From Novosphingobium sp. SG919 (lineage in GTDB: Bacteria > Pseudomonadota > Alphaproteobacteria > Sphingomonadales > Sphingomonadaceae): a stretch of DNA of 64,000 bases. The notes beneath the pieces were generated by a model, which worked only from the letters and a program-made list of their open reading frames with translations, had not been told where the DNA came from and searched no databases. The position numbers were made by a program, and so were the translations under genes. Of the stretch, positions 52,248-61,269 are shown in pieces. The DNA lies in the NCBI RefSeq assembly GCF_012932495.1, contig NZ_JABCNG010000002.1:620001-684000 (forward strand), in the 5' to 3' direction. How positions within the stretch are numbered: position 1 is the first letter of the stretch; each line of letters starts with the position of its first letter.

Positions 52248-54014
52248 TCAGACCTTCTGGGCGATGAAGGCGCGCCAGCCGCCCAGCGCGGTGATGTCTT
52301 GCGCCCCGGCAATCGCGCGCGGTTCGGCGACAAAGCCCTTGACGCTGCTGCCGTCGGCCAGCGTTACCGTGCCGATGGCCAGCGGTGCGGGCACTTCCAC
52401 GGTGAAGCTGCCGAATTCGGCCACGCCCAATTCATAGACCTCCACGGCGATGGCCGCGCCATCATCGCTGTGGATCAGCGCCGGCTTGGGCGGCACGCTG
52501 TCGGCCATGGCATAGAGCTTGTAGCTGGGTGCGGTGGTCGTCGCTTCCACGAACGTCGCGTTGCGGCTGGTCAATTGCCAGTGCAGCGGCATGTCTTTCA
52601 GGTGCGCGCCGACAACGGCGAGTTTCACGGTCTGCATCTTGCCCTCCAGATCGAGCGGGGGTGGGGGTGGCAGATTGGCCACCGAGAGATAGGCGTCGGC
52701 CAGATCGAGCAGCGCGCGGTCGCTGTCGGCCGGGCCGATCAGCGTAATGCCAAAGCCGGTGGCGTTGGCCCTCACGCCGGCCGGCACGGCGAGCGCGGCC
52801 ATGTCGAGCAGGTTGACGAAATTGGTGTAGAACCCAAGGTTGCTGTTGAGCGCGATGGGCGCTGCCGCCAGTTCCGCCACGCGATAGGCGGTGCCGGTGG
52901 TGGGGAACGCGAGCGCGTCGATCTCGTCCCACAGCTGGTCGGCATGGCGCTTCAATTCGGCCAGGCGATAGATACCGTTGAACAGCTCCACCGCGCTCTT
53001 GTCCAAGCCCGGTTCCACCACGGCGCGCACGGTGGGATCGATCGCGCCGGGATTTTCCGCCAGCAACGTGGCCAGCGCGGCGGTGCGCTCTGCCACCCAT
53101 GGCCCGCCATAGAGCAACTGCGCCGCTTCCTGCAGCGGGGCGTAGTCGATTTCCACCAGCGTGCCGATCTGGCTGAGGTTTTCCAGCGCGCGATCATAGC
53201 AATATTCGGATTCCGCGTCGCCGAACCATTGCCGCTGCTGGCGCTTGGGCACGCCGATGACCCGGCCAGCGATGGGCTTGTCGGCCAGCGACTTGGACCA
53301 CGGATCAGCCGCGTCATAGCCGGCCACGACATGATCGACCAAACGCGCATCGGCCGTATCGGCCGTGAACACCGATATGCAATCGAGCGAGCGGCAGGCC
53401 GGCACCAGGCCCGAGGTGGACCAGCGGCCCTTGGTGGGTTTCATGCCCACGAGGTGGTTGAACGCGGCGGGCACGCGGCCCGATCCGGCGGTGTCGGTGC
53501 CCAGCGCAAAGGGCACCAGGCCCGCCGCCACAGCAATGGACGAGCCGGAGCTGGAGCCGCCCGAAACATAAGCCAGGTTGCTGGCATTGCGCGGAATGCC
53601 ATAAGGGCTGCGCGTGCCGACGAGGCCCGTGGCGAACTGATCCAGGTTGGTCTTGCCAACGCAGATCGCGCCCGCCGCTTCCAGCCGCGCCACCACCGTG
53701 GCCGATGCCGCCGGATCGAAGGCGAAGGCCGGGCAGGCCGCCGTGGTGGCCAGGCCGGCCACGTCGATATTGTCTTTTGCGGCAAAGGGCACGCCGGCCA
53801 GTGGCAAGTGCTCGCCCGCCGCGACGCGCGCGTCCACTGCCGCAGCTTTGGCAAGCAGCGTTTCGGGCGCGGCGCGGCTGATCCAGATCTGGGGCTGGAC
53901 CGCCTCATAGGCGGCAATGCGCGCCAGGGTCTGTTCCATCACCGCGTGGGCGGTGGTTTCGCCATCGTGGACGGCGGCGGCCAGGTTGCTGGCGGAGAGA
54001 CGCGGCGCGCTCAT
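52248..54014 (-). CDS. atzF: Allophanate hydrolase
   Basis: The protein has 588 residues from the ATG at 54014, which overlaps the carboxylase stop as ATGA. The amidase-signature domain has the catalytic Lys in PFAAKDNIDVAG, the cis-Ser and nucleophile Ser in SGGSSSGSSIAVAAGL and DTAGSGRVPAAF. From about 460 a C-terminal AtzF domain follows (LAVVGAHLKDMPLHWQL, GSFTVEVPAPLAIGTVTL). It splits allophanate into two ammonium and two CO2, the last step after urea or guanidine carboxylation. It is the final gene of the eight-gene operon. Confidence 0.95.
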   Translation of the reverse strand: MSAPRLSASNLAAAVHDGETTAHAVMEQTLARIAAYEAVQPQIWISRAAPETLLAKAAAVDARVAAGEHLPLAGVPFAAKDNIDVAGLATTAACPAFAFDPAASATVVARLEAAGAICVGKTNLDQFATGLVGTRSPYGIPRNASNLAYVSGGSSSGSSIAVAAGLVPFALGTDTAGSGRVPAAFNHLVGMKPTKGRWSTSGLVPACRSLDCISVFTADTADARLVDHVVAGYDAADPWSKSLADKPIAGRVIGVPKRQQRQWFGDAESEYCYDRALENLSQIGTLVEIDYAPLQEAAQLLYGGPWVAERTAALATLLAENPGAIDPTVRAVVEPGLDKSAVELFNGIYRLAELKRHADQLWDEIDALAFPTTGTAYRVAELAAAPIALNSNLGFYTNFVNLLDMAALAVPAGVRANATGFGITLIGPADSDRALLDLADAYLSVANLPPPPPLDLEGKMQTVKLAVVGAHLKDMPLHWQLTSRNATFVEATTTAPSYKLYAMADSVPPKPALIHSDDGAAIAVEVYELGVAEFGSFTVEVPAPLAIGTVTLADGSSVKGFVAEPRAIAGAQDITALGGWRAFIAQKV

Positions 54015-57000
54015 GCGTGCCTCCGCAGCGCGAGCATCGGGGCACCGGGTTGCAGGGCCTGTTTCTCCTGCATGTAGAGCGCGGCGACCACGCCGCTGCC
54101 GGGGCTTTCCACCGCGCATTCCATCTTCATCGCCTCCAGCACGGCGATGGTATCGCCGGCTTTCACTTCATCGCCTTCGGCAACCAGCAGCTTCCACACG
54201 CTGCCGCCGAACGGCGCCTCGACCAAGTCCGCGCCATCGGGCACGTCAACGCTACCGGCGACCGGGGCATCGGCATCGGCCAGGTCGGTCACGCGGTCGA
54301 ATTCGCCACGCCGCTGCCAGTCAGCGCGTTCTTCATCGAAAGCGGCCACGCGCTGCGCTTCGAACGCGGCGATTTCGGCGGCATTGTCGGCGAGGAACTG
54401 GCGATAATCGGCCAGGCGGAATTCCGATGGCTCGATCCGGATCGAACGGCGCCCGGTGGGGAAATCGCGGCGCCATTCCACCAGCTCTTCGGCGCTGACC
54501 GGATAGAAGCGGATCTGGTCGAAGAAGCGCAGCAGCCAGGGCTTGCCCTCGATAAAGGCGTCTGTCTGGCGGTGGGTGTTCCACACCTGGATGGTGCGGC
54601 CGAACAGCTGATAGCCGCCGGGCCCTTCCATGCCATAGATGCACATATAGGCGCCGCCGATGCCGACCACGTTGGGCGGGGTCCAGGTGCGGGCCGGATT
54701 GTACTTGGTGGTGACCAGGCGATGGCGCGGATCGACCGGGGTGGCGACCGGCGCGCCCAGGTAAACATCGCCCAGCCCCATGACGAGGTAGTTGGCCTCG
54801 AAAATCAGGTTCTCGACCGCCGCTGCATCAGCCAGGCCGTTGACGCGGCGGATGAATTCGATGTTGTCCGGGCACCACGGCGCGTCGTCGCGCACCGCGC
54901 CCATGTACTTCTCGATCGTCTCGATCGTTGCGGGATCGCGCCAGCTCAAGGGCAAGTGCACGATGCGCGAGGGGATGGTGAAATCCTCCAAGTCGCCCAA
55001 GTGCTCTTCCGCCGCGATCAGCGCGGCGAGCATCGCCTGCTGGTTGAGCCCGAGGCCATCGAAATGGACCTGGAGCGAGCGGATGCCGGGCACCACGTCG
55101 ATCACGCCGGGCAGGGCCATGCGCTCCAGCTCGGTCATCAAGGCGTGCACGCGGATGCGCAGCTCGATATCGAGCGTGATCGGCCCGTATTCGACCAGGA
55201 TGTTGCGATCGCCCTGCTGGCGATAGACGGTGCGCGGGCGCGCGCCTTGCGCGGCGATTTCGGCAAGGATCGGCGAAAGTGTCTCGATCTCGCGCGCGGG
55301 GCGGGGAGCGGGCACGGTGCCGTCTTCCACCAGCGCGCGTTGCGCCGCGTCGGCCGCCTGGGCATCGGCGATGGACACCGGCACGAAACGCAACCGGTCG
55401 CCGGGCACGAGTTGGCCGATCTTCCAGCGGTCTGCCGCGATCACCACGAAGGGGCAGACGAACCCGCCCAGCGACGGCCCATCGGGGCCCAGGATGATCG
55501 GCATGTCGCCGGTGAAATCCACCGCGCCGATGGCATAAGGGTTGTCGTGGATGTTCGAGGGGTGCAGCCCCGCCTCGCCGCCATCGGCGCGGGCCCATTG
55601 CGGCTTGGGGCCGATCAGGCGCACGCCGGTGCGGTTGGAATTGTAGTGCACTTGCCAATCGGCGCCCACGACCATGGCGATATCTTCATCGGTGAAGAAA
55701 TCGGGCGCGCCGTGCGGGCCATAAAGCACGCGCAGGGTCCATTCGTTGCCCATCGCGGGCAGGGCCACGGCGGGCAGCGGCGCGGCGGTATCCTGCTGGC
55801 CCAGATGAACCACATCGCCCGCCACCAGGCGCCGGGCCGCATGGCCGCCGAACTGGCCCAGCTCGAACGTGGCGCGGCTGCCCAGATAGGGCGCGATATC
55901 GAGCCCGCCGGCAATCAGCAGATAGCCGCGCATGCCGCCGCCACGCGTGCGGCCCATGGCCAGAGTCTGCCCGGCGGCAATGTCCACCGCCTCACCCAGC
56001 GGCACGGCCTGGCCATCGAGCGTGGCACCGAAATCGGCCCCGGTCAGGCAGATGCGGGCCGGCGCGGTGAACGCCAGGGTCGGCCCGGTGTGAGTCATTT
56101 CCAGGCCCGCCATGCCTTCGGGATTGCCGAGCAGGCGGTTGCCCAGGCGGAACGACTGGTCGTCCATCGGGCCCGATGGCGGCACGCCCACGGCCCACAA
56201 GTGCTGGCGCCCCGGCCAATCCTGCACGGTGGTGGCGGTGCCGCCGCTGATCACGCGGAAACTGTCGGGCACGAATGTGATCGCGTCGAGCACGCGGGTG
56301 GATACGGCGCCCGTGACGAAGGCCTCGCTTGCCACCACGCGGCGCAGCCAGCGCAAGTTGGTCTCGATCCCGTCGACCCGTGCGCGTGCCAGCGCCTCCT
56401 GCATCGCCGCCACCGCCGCCTCGCGCGTGGGGCCATGCACGATCAGCTTGGCGAGCATGGGATCGTACCAGGCGCTCACTTCGGTGCCGGCGCTGACCCA
56501 GGTTTCGGTACGGATGTCAGCGGGAAATTCCACCGCCGTCAGCGTGCCCGAAGTGGGCCGGTAATCGAGCGCGGGATCTTCGGCATAGAGCCGCACTTGC
56601 ACCGAATGGCCACTCGGCACGGTGGGCGGCGTATCGAGGAACGCAAAGTCTCCCGCGCCGCCGCGCACCATCCATTCGACCAGGTCGATACCCATGACCT
56701 CTTCGGTGACGCCGTGTTCGACCTGAAGGCGGGTGTTCATTTCCAGGAAGAAGAATTCCTGGGCATCGGCGTCATAAAGGAATTCCACCGTGCCGGCGGA
56801 GCGGTAGCGCGCCGCCTGGCCCAAGCGGATGGCCGCGTCATAAAGCGCCTCGCGCACGGATTGCGGCAGCAGCGGGGCAGGGGCTTCTTCCACAACTTTC
56901 TGGTTGCGGCGTTGCAGGGAGCAGTCGCGCTCGCCCAGGGCGACGATGCGACCCTCGCCGTCGCCGAAGATCTGCACTTCGACATGGCGGGCGCGGCGCA

Positions 57001-57607
57001 CGTAGCGTTCGAGGAACACGCCGGCATCGCCGAAATTGCTCTGCCCCAGGCGGGCCACGGTGGCAAAGCCCTCGCGCACGTCGGCCTCGCCCTCGCACAC
57101 GCGCATGCCGATGCCACCGCCGCCAGCCGTGGCCTTGAGCATGATCGGATAGCCGATCGTGGCGGCCGCAGCGACTGCCTCTTCCTCGCTGGTCAAAAGG
57201 TCCGTGCCCGGCGCCAGCGGCACGCCGTGGGCCTTGGCCAGGTCGCGCGCGCTGTGTTTGAGCCCGAAAGTGCGGATGTTATCGGGCGTCGGCCCGATGA
57301 ACACGATCCCTTCGGCCGCGCAGGCATCGGCAAAGTCGACGTTTTCCGCCAGGAAGCCATAGCCCGGGTGGATCGCCCCGGCGCCGGTTGCCTTCGCCGC
57401 CGCGATGATCGCGGGAATGTTGAGATAGCTTTCGCTGGCGCGCGCCGGGCCGATGCACACCGCCTCGTCGGCCAGGGCCACGTGGGCAGAGCCTTCGTCC
57501 GCCTGGGAATAGACCGCCACCGAACGCAGGCCCATCTGGCGCAGCGTGCGGATGATGCGGGTGGCGATGGCGCCGCGGTTGGCGATGAGAACGGTATCGA
57601 ACATCAT
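54011..57607 (-). CDS. Biotin-dependent urea/guanidine carboxylase
   Basis: The protein has 1198 residues, the family length. Order: biotin carboxylase (1-450; TVLIANRGAIATRIIRTLRQ, KATAGGGGIGMRVCE, FLEMNTRLQVEHGVTEEV), a KipA-like domain (from about 475; FRVISGGTATTVQDWPGR), a KipI-like domain, then a biotinyl domain with the lysine in VLEAMKMECAVES. The start ATGATG overlaps the previous stop. Enzymes of this type were named urea carboxylase. Those encoded with two DUF1989 proteins have been shown in other bacteria to carboxylate guanidine, so guanidine is the likelier substrate here. I cannot settle this from residues alone. Confidence 0.92.
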   Translation of the reverse strand: MMFDTVLIANRGAIATRIIRTLRQMGLRSVAVYSQADEGSAHVALADEAVCIGPARASESYLNIPAIIAAAKATGAGAIHPGYGFLAENVDFADACAAEGIVFIGPTPDNIRTFGLKHSARDLAKAHGVPLAPGTDLLTSEEEAVAAAATIGYPIMLKATAGGGGIGMRVCEGEADVREGFATVARLGQSNFGDAGVFLERYVRRARHVEVQIFGDGEGRIVALGERDCSLQRRNQKVVEEAPAPLLPQSVREALYDAAIRLGQAARYRSAGTVEFLYDADAQEFFFLEMNTRLQVEHGVTEEVMGIDLVEWMVRGGAGDFAFLDTPPTVPSGHSVQVRLYAEDPALDYRPTSGTLTAVEFPADIRTETWVSAGTEVSAWYDPMLAKLIVHGPTREAAVAAMQEALARARVDGIETNLRWLRRVVASEAFVTGAVSTRVLDAITFVPDSFRVISGGTATTVQDWPGRQHLWAVGVPPSGPMDDQSFRLGNRLLGNPEGMAGLEMTHTGPTLAFTAPARICLTGADFGATLDGQAVPLGEAVDIAAGQTLAMGRTRGGGMRGYLLIAGGLDIAPYLGSRATFELGQFGGHAARRLVAGDVVHLGQQDTAAPLPAVALPAMGNEWTLRVLYGPHGAPDFFTDEDIAMVVGADWQVHYNSNRTGVRLIGPKPQWARADGGEAGLHPSNIHDNPYAIGAVDFTGDMPIILGPDGPSLGGFVCPFVVIAADRWKIGQLVPGDRLRFVPVSIADAQAADAAQRALVEDGTVPAPRPAREIETLSPILAEIAAQGARPRTVYRQQGDRNILVEYGPITLDIELRIRVHALMTELERMALPGVIDVVPGIRSLQVHFDGLGLNQQAMLAALIAAEEHLGDLEDFTIPSRIVHLPLSWRDPATIETIEKYMGAVRDDAPWCPDNIEFIRRVNGLADAAAVENLIFEANYLVMGLGDVYLGAPVATPVDPRHRLVTTKYNPARTWTPPNVVGIGGAYMCIYGMEGPGGYQLFGRTIQVWNTHRQTDAFIEGKPWLLRFFDQIRFYPVSAEELVEWRRDFPTGRRSIRIEPSEFRLADYRQFLADNAAEIAAFEAQRVAAFDEERADWQRRGEFDRVTDLADADAPVAGSVDVPDGADLVEAPFGGSVWKLLVAEGDEVKAGDTIAVLEAMKMECAVESPGSGVVAALYMQEKQALQPGAPMLALRRHA

Positions 57608-58242
57608 GCAGCGGCCACGATCATGCGCACGGGGGTGGGATTGAAAGCGTTGCAGGGGTTGTTGATCTGCGGGCAATTGGACACGACCACGATCACGTCC
57701 ATCTCTGCGCGCAAGTCCACCGTCAGGCCCGGCGCGGAAATGCCATCGACAATGCCCAGCGACCCATCGGCTTCCACCGGCACGTTCATGAAGAAGTTGA
57801 TGTTGGAAACGATGTCGCGCTTGCCGCGCCCTTCCCAAAGGTTTGCCTCAAGGAAGTTTTCGACGCAGGCATGTTGCGACTTGGTGTGATGACCATAACG
57901 CAAGGTGTTGGATTCGCACGAACAGGCCCCGCCGATCGTGTCGTGATATTCCACCGCGCTGGCCGTGATCGTCATCATCGCGCGCCCTTCGTTGGAACGC
58001 AGCACGGTGCCGGTGCGCAGGAACAGGTTGCCTTGTGCCGCCACGGTATCCTGCGCGGAATAGCGTTCGGCATCGTCGGCCGCGCTATAGAGCAGGAAAT
58101 CGACCGCCTGGTTGCCCTCCAGATCGACGATGCGCAGCGTCTGGCCCTTGGCAACATGGTAGAGCCAGGGCGCGCGGGCGGGCACGATCTCGTCGTGCAC
58201 GATGGTGGCCGGCAGCCCGGCGAGATGAAGATCGCTCGACAT
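57604..58242 (-). CDS. DUF1989 protein, urea-carboxylase-associated / carboxyguanidine deiminase subunit
   Basis: The protein has 212 residues from the ATG at 58242 (ribosome site AAAGGA). It shows the DUF1989 pattern: LRIVDLEGNQAVDFLLYSA, GNLFLRTGTVLRSNEGRAMM, the Cys/His cluster GACSCESNTLRYGHHTKSQHACVENF that probably binds zinc, and NINFFMNVPVE. With its larger paralogue it forms the two-part enzyme that deiminates carboxyguanidine to allophanate in guanidine-using bacteria. The two proteins are encoded side by side, directly before the carboxylase. Confidence 0.88.
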   Translation of the reverse strand: MSSDLHLAGLPATIVHDEIVPARAPWLYHVAKGQTLRIVDLEGNQAVDFLLYSAADDAERYSAQDTVAAQGNLFLRTGTVLRSNEGRAMMTITASAVEYHDTIGGACSCESNTLRYGHHTKSQHACVENFLEANLWEGRGKRDIVSNINFFMNVPVEADGSLGIVDGISAPGLTVDLRAEMDVIVVVSNCPQINNPCNAFNPTPVRMIVAAA

Positions 58243-58259
58243 GGGTATCCGTCCTTTGC

Positions 58260-59099
58260 TCAGCGGCGGAAATAGTCTTCGACATTGAGGAAGGCGCGCA
58301 GGCCTTCGGGCGTCGCATTGCGGATGGGATCGTTGCCCAGCGTCACCGGGCCGCGCCAGGCCGTGGCGCGCAGCGGGGTGACAGTATATTCGCCGCGCGG
58401 ATCGAGCACGTGGGGCACGTTGGCGATCACCACGATCACGTCCATTTCCGCGCGCAGCAAGATCTCGCGCCCCGGTGCAAAGGGGCCGACCAGCGGGGTG
58501 ATCGTGCCGTCTTCCTCGATCCGCGTGCCCTTGAACAGGTTGATGCACGGGTGCACGTCGCGCCGCGTCAGGCCGTGCTTGGCCGCGCCGAGTAGAAAGC
58601 GGTCGCGCCCGTTGGGATGGGCACCGCTGTTGCGCCCTTCGCCATATTTGGCGGCATTGGTGGCCGCGTTGGACGTGCCGGCAAAGCAATCGTGCGTGCC
58701 CGCGCCATCTTCCACGATCGACAGCAGCACGCGGCCCATGTCGGACAGCAGGAGCTTGCCCGCGCCGAGATAGGCGTTCCACTGCACTTTCACCGTATCG
58801 GCCACGTTGAGCCGCTCGGTGGGCATGGCGGCGTTGAACACTTGCAGCCCGGCGCAGGCATCGCCGCGCGTGTCGATCAGGCGCAGCCGCGTACCGCGCG
58901 CCAGAACCCGCGTGGCATAGCCGCCCGCGGCAATGGTTTCTTCCCACAACAGGTCCGCCGGGGCCACGCCCTGGGGCAGGTCATCCGCCTTGGGCGGCAG
59001 CACGGGCATGGTTTCCACCACGGTGCCGCCCATGCTGCGGGCGTGATCGCGCGCAGCATGGGGGTTGGCGAGGGGGGATGTAACGAGCGTATCGGTCAT
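58260..59099 (-). CDS. DUF1989 protein, second carboxyguanidine deiminase subunit
   Basis: The protein has 279 residues. It is homologous to its 212-residue neighbour (LRLIDTRGDACAGLQVFNA, GKLLLSDMGRVLLSIVEDGAGTHDCFAG, HPCINLFKGTRIEEDG) and has a longer N terminus. The conserved Cys and His residues (DACAG, THDCF, HPCIN) suggest a metal site. The ATG overlaps the stop of the NikR-like gene as ATGA. The pair is diagnostic of the guanidine rather than the plain urea version of this pathway, according to published work on such operons. Confidence 0.88.
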   Translation of the reverse strand: MTDTLVTSPLANPHAARDHARSMGGTVVETMPVLPPKADDLPQGVAPADLLWEETIAAGGYATRVLARGTRLRLIDTRGDACAGLQVFNAAMPTERLNVADTVKVQWNAYLGAGKLLLSDMGRVLLSIVEDGAGTHDCFAGTSNAATNAAKYGEGRNSGAHPNGRDRFLLGAAKHGLTRRDVHPCINLFKGTRIEEDGTITPLVGPFAPGREILLRAEMDVIVVIANVPHVLDPRGEYTVTPLRATAWRGPVTLGNDPIRNATPEGLRAFLNVEDYFRR

Positions 59100-59575
59100 G
59101 CGGCCGCTCCATCGGATGCGTCCTTGCCGTCGTCCTGGACATAGATCGGCGGCAGCAGGGCAGTGGTGGTGACAAGTTCGAGTTGCTGGACGCCGCGCAC
59201 CCGGCGCAGCGCGTCGGACAGTTCCTTGAGCCGCACGGCCGGGCCCTGCACCAGCAGGACTTCCAGGCTCTGGTCGTCTTCCAGGAAGACGTGCTGGGCC
59301 GAAATAACTTCCTTGAGGTAATCGGCCTGGGTCTGCGCCAGTTGGTGGCGCACGCGGCCGCGGTCGCCGCGATAGACCAGGGTGACCGTGCCGGCGAGCA
59401 TCTCGTCGGGGCGGGTCAGGGCTTCGTGCTCGGCCAGGGCATGGCGGATCAGTTCGGCAATCAGTTGCGAGCGCGAGGGCAACTGGCGTTCTTCCACCAT
59501 CATGTCGAGCTTGCGGAACAAGTCTGCCGGCAAGCTCATGCTCAACCGGGCGAGCGTGGCGGTCTCGCTGCTCAT
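59096..59575 (-). CDS. NikR-like ribbon-helix-helix regulator lacking nickel ligands
   Basis: The protein has 159 residues. The N-terminal RHH DNA-binding part is ATLARLSMSLPADLFRKLDMMVEER followed by SRSQLIAELIRHAL. The C-terminal ACT-like part aligns with NikR (SAQHVFLEDDQSLEVLLVQG). Of the four NikR nickel ligands (His76, His87, His89, Cys95 in E. coli numbering) only His87 remains (His95 here); the others are Ala84, Phe97 and Ser103. It therefore probably senses something else, such as a pathway compound. It sits inside the operon, and the repeats TATTAC-N14-GTAATA nearby have NikR-operator geometry. Confidence 0.87.
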   Translation of the reverse strand: MSSETATLARLSMSLPADLFRKLDMMVEERQLPSRSQLIAELIRHALAEHEALTRPDEMLAGTVTLVYRGDRGRVRHQLAQTQADYLKEVISAQHVFLEDDQSLEVLLVQGPAVRLKELSDALRRVRGVQQLELVTTTALLPPIYVQDDGKDASDGAAA

Positions 59576-59591
59576 GGGCGGTTCTCTCTCG

Positions 59592-60383
59592 TCATACGGC
59601 AAACCTTTGCGGCGGTGCCTGTTCTGCTTCGGCCTGGGCAGGTGCGGCCTCGTCGTCTTCGCGCGGGCGCAACGGCAGGTCATAGACCACGGTGGCGCCA
59701 TAGCGGTGCGGCGCGTGGGGATCGTGGCGGCGCTTGTCGAGCGCGAGCACCCGCGTGCCCAGCGAAAACGCCTCGCGGATGTCGTGCGTGACCATGATCA
59801 CGGTCAGCGCATGTTCGCGCCACAAGCGGCGGATCAGCAAGTGCATGTCGGCCCGGATGCCCGGATCGAGCGCGCCGAACGGTTCATCCAGCAAGAGGAT
59901 GCGCGGCCGCTTGAGCAGGGCCTGGGCGATTGCCAGGCGCTGCTGCATGCCGCCCGAAAGCTGCGCGGGATAGAGATGCAGCGCATCGCCCAGCCCCACG
60001 GCTTCGAGCATTGCGGTGGCTTCTTCCTGCGCGGCGCGGCGGGCGGCGCCGAACAGGCGGGCCAGCAGCGGCGATTGCGCACATTCCAGGCCGAACATGG
60101 TGTTTTGCAACGCGGTGAGGTGCGGGAACACCGAATAGCGTTGGAACACCACGCCGCGATCGGGGCCGCATTCGGGCGGCAGGACCGTGCCGTCCAGGCT
60201 GATCGTGCCGCGCGTGGGCACTTCCTGGCCCAGCACGAGGCGGAGCAGGCTGCTCTTGCCCGCGCCCGAGGGACCGACGATCGAAACGAAGCTGCCGGCG
60301 GCAACATCGAGGTTGATCTTTTCCAGGACGATCTTGTCCCCGAATTCAACCCAGACGTTGCGAAGCGAAAGGAGCGTGGTCAA
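59592..60383 (-). CDS. ABC transporter ATPase of the guanidine/urea operon
   Basis: The protein has 263 residues from a TTG at 60383 that overlaps the permease stop as TTGA; ATG-based starts would run far into the permease. Walker A is GPSGAGKSSL, the signature AQLSGGMQQRLAIAQALL, Walker B ILLLDEPFGALD and the switch His in VTHDIREAF. This is the SsuB/TauB/NrtD type. It energises the importer with the adjacent permease and lipoprotein. The tail (EDDEAAPAQAEAEQ) is a low-complexity extension. Confidence 0.92.
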   Translation of the reverse strand: MTTLLSLRNVWVEFGDKIVLEKINLDVAAGSFVSIVGPSGAGKSSLLRLVLGQEVPTRGTISLDGTVLPPECGPDRGVVFQRYSVFPHLTALQNTMFGLECAQSPLLARLFGAARRAAQEEATAMLEAVGLGDALHLYPAQLSGGMQQRLAIAQALLKRPRILLLDEPFGALDPGIRADMHLLIRRLWREHALTVIMVTHDIREAFSLGTRVLALDKRRHDPHAPHRYGATVVYDLPLRPREDDEAAPAQAEAEQAPPQRFAV

Positions 60384-61195
60384 TGGCTTGCTCCATAGGC
60401 CCAGGGGAAGGCGCGGCGGCTTGCCTGGGACAGGGCAAAGTCCATGGCGATGGCCAACAGCGCAATCCACGCCACATAGGGAATGATCACATCCATCGAG
60501 AGATAGCGCCGCACCAGGAAGATGCGATAGCCAAGCCCGGTGTCCGACGCGATCGCTTCTGCCGAGATCAGGAAGACCCATGCAGGCCCAAGCGCCAGGC
60601 GCACCGCCTGGATCAGGCGCGGCATCGCCTGGGGCAGGGCAACGCGGATCATGATCTGCCAGCTGCTGGCCCCCAGCGTCTGCGCCTTGATGATCTGTTC
60701 GCGCGGCAGGCTGGCGATGTGGTCGGTGATGTCGCGGATCATCGCCGGGGCGATCCCCACCACGATCAGCGCCACCTTGGCCGTTTCACCCAGGCCCAGC
60801 GCGATGAACAGGATGGGCAGCAGCGCGATCGGCGGGATGACGGCGATGGCGGTGACCAGCGGCCCGAGCGTGGCACGCACCGGCGGCAGCACGCCCAGCA
60901 CCAGGCCGGCCACCAGCGCGCCCAGCGTGGCAAGGCCCAGGCCAAGGCCGAGGCGTTCCAGGCTGGCCAGCGTGTCGGTCCAGAAAAGGAAGTGGCCCGA
61001 CAGCGGATCGGCCTGGAACAGCAGGGCCGAAAGACCGCGCGCCATGGCATCGGGCAGGGGCAGGATCTTGTCCGACGGGTTGAGCGCGTGACGCTGCGCC
61101 GCCAGGACGAGATAGACCACCAGCAAGGCCAGGATCGGCAGGGCGCCGGCGATCATCCTGTCGTTGCGGCGCATGTTTCGGTTGACCCACCGCAT
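60380..61195 (-). CDS. ABC transporter permease of the guanidine/urea operon
   Basis: The protein has about 271 residues, with six hydrophobic segments. The coupling-helix motif EQIIKAQTLGASSWQIMIRVALPQAMP marks the BPD_transp_1 fold of SsuC/TauC-type permeases. It probably dimerises to form the channel for a small nitrogenous substrate. The start is uncertain (61195 or 61204); both have weak ribosome sites. It lies 74 bases after the binding-protein gene. Confidence 0.9.
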   Translation of the reverse strand: MRWVNRNMRRNDRMIAGALPILALLVVYLVLAAQRHALNPSDKILPLPDAMARGLSALLFQADPLSGHFLFWTDTLASLERLGLGLGLATLGALVAGLVLGVLPPVRATLGPLVTAIAVIPPIALLPILFIALGLGETAKVALIVVGIAPAMIRDITDHIASLPREQIIKAQTLGASSWQIMIRVALPQAMPRLIQAVRLALGPAWVFLISAEAIASDTGLGYRIFLVRRYLSMDVIIPYVAWIALLAIAMDFALSQASRRAFPWAYGASH

Positions 61196-61269
61196 GGTGT
61201 GCATCCCTGTTGCAACGGCCGATCGACGCGGCCAGAGGATGAGGCGGCGCACGCAGGCGCCGCCCGATG

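Noticed and set aside
54017..57889. A 1290-codon open frame antisense to the carboxylase, and similar very long antisense frames at 3220-7053, 9932-12514, 27979-30741 and 45995-49063
   Set aside because: They mirror real genes in GC-rich DNA, are rich in Arg, His, Gly and Gln, and show no domain motifs or ribosome sites. The opposite strands carry complete recognised families.
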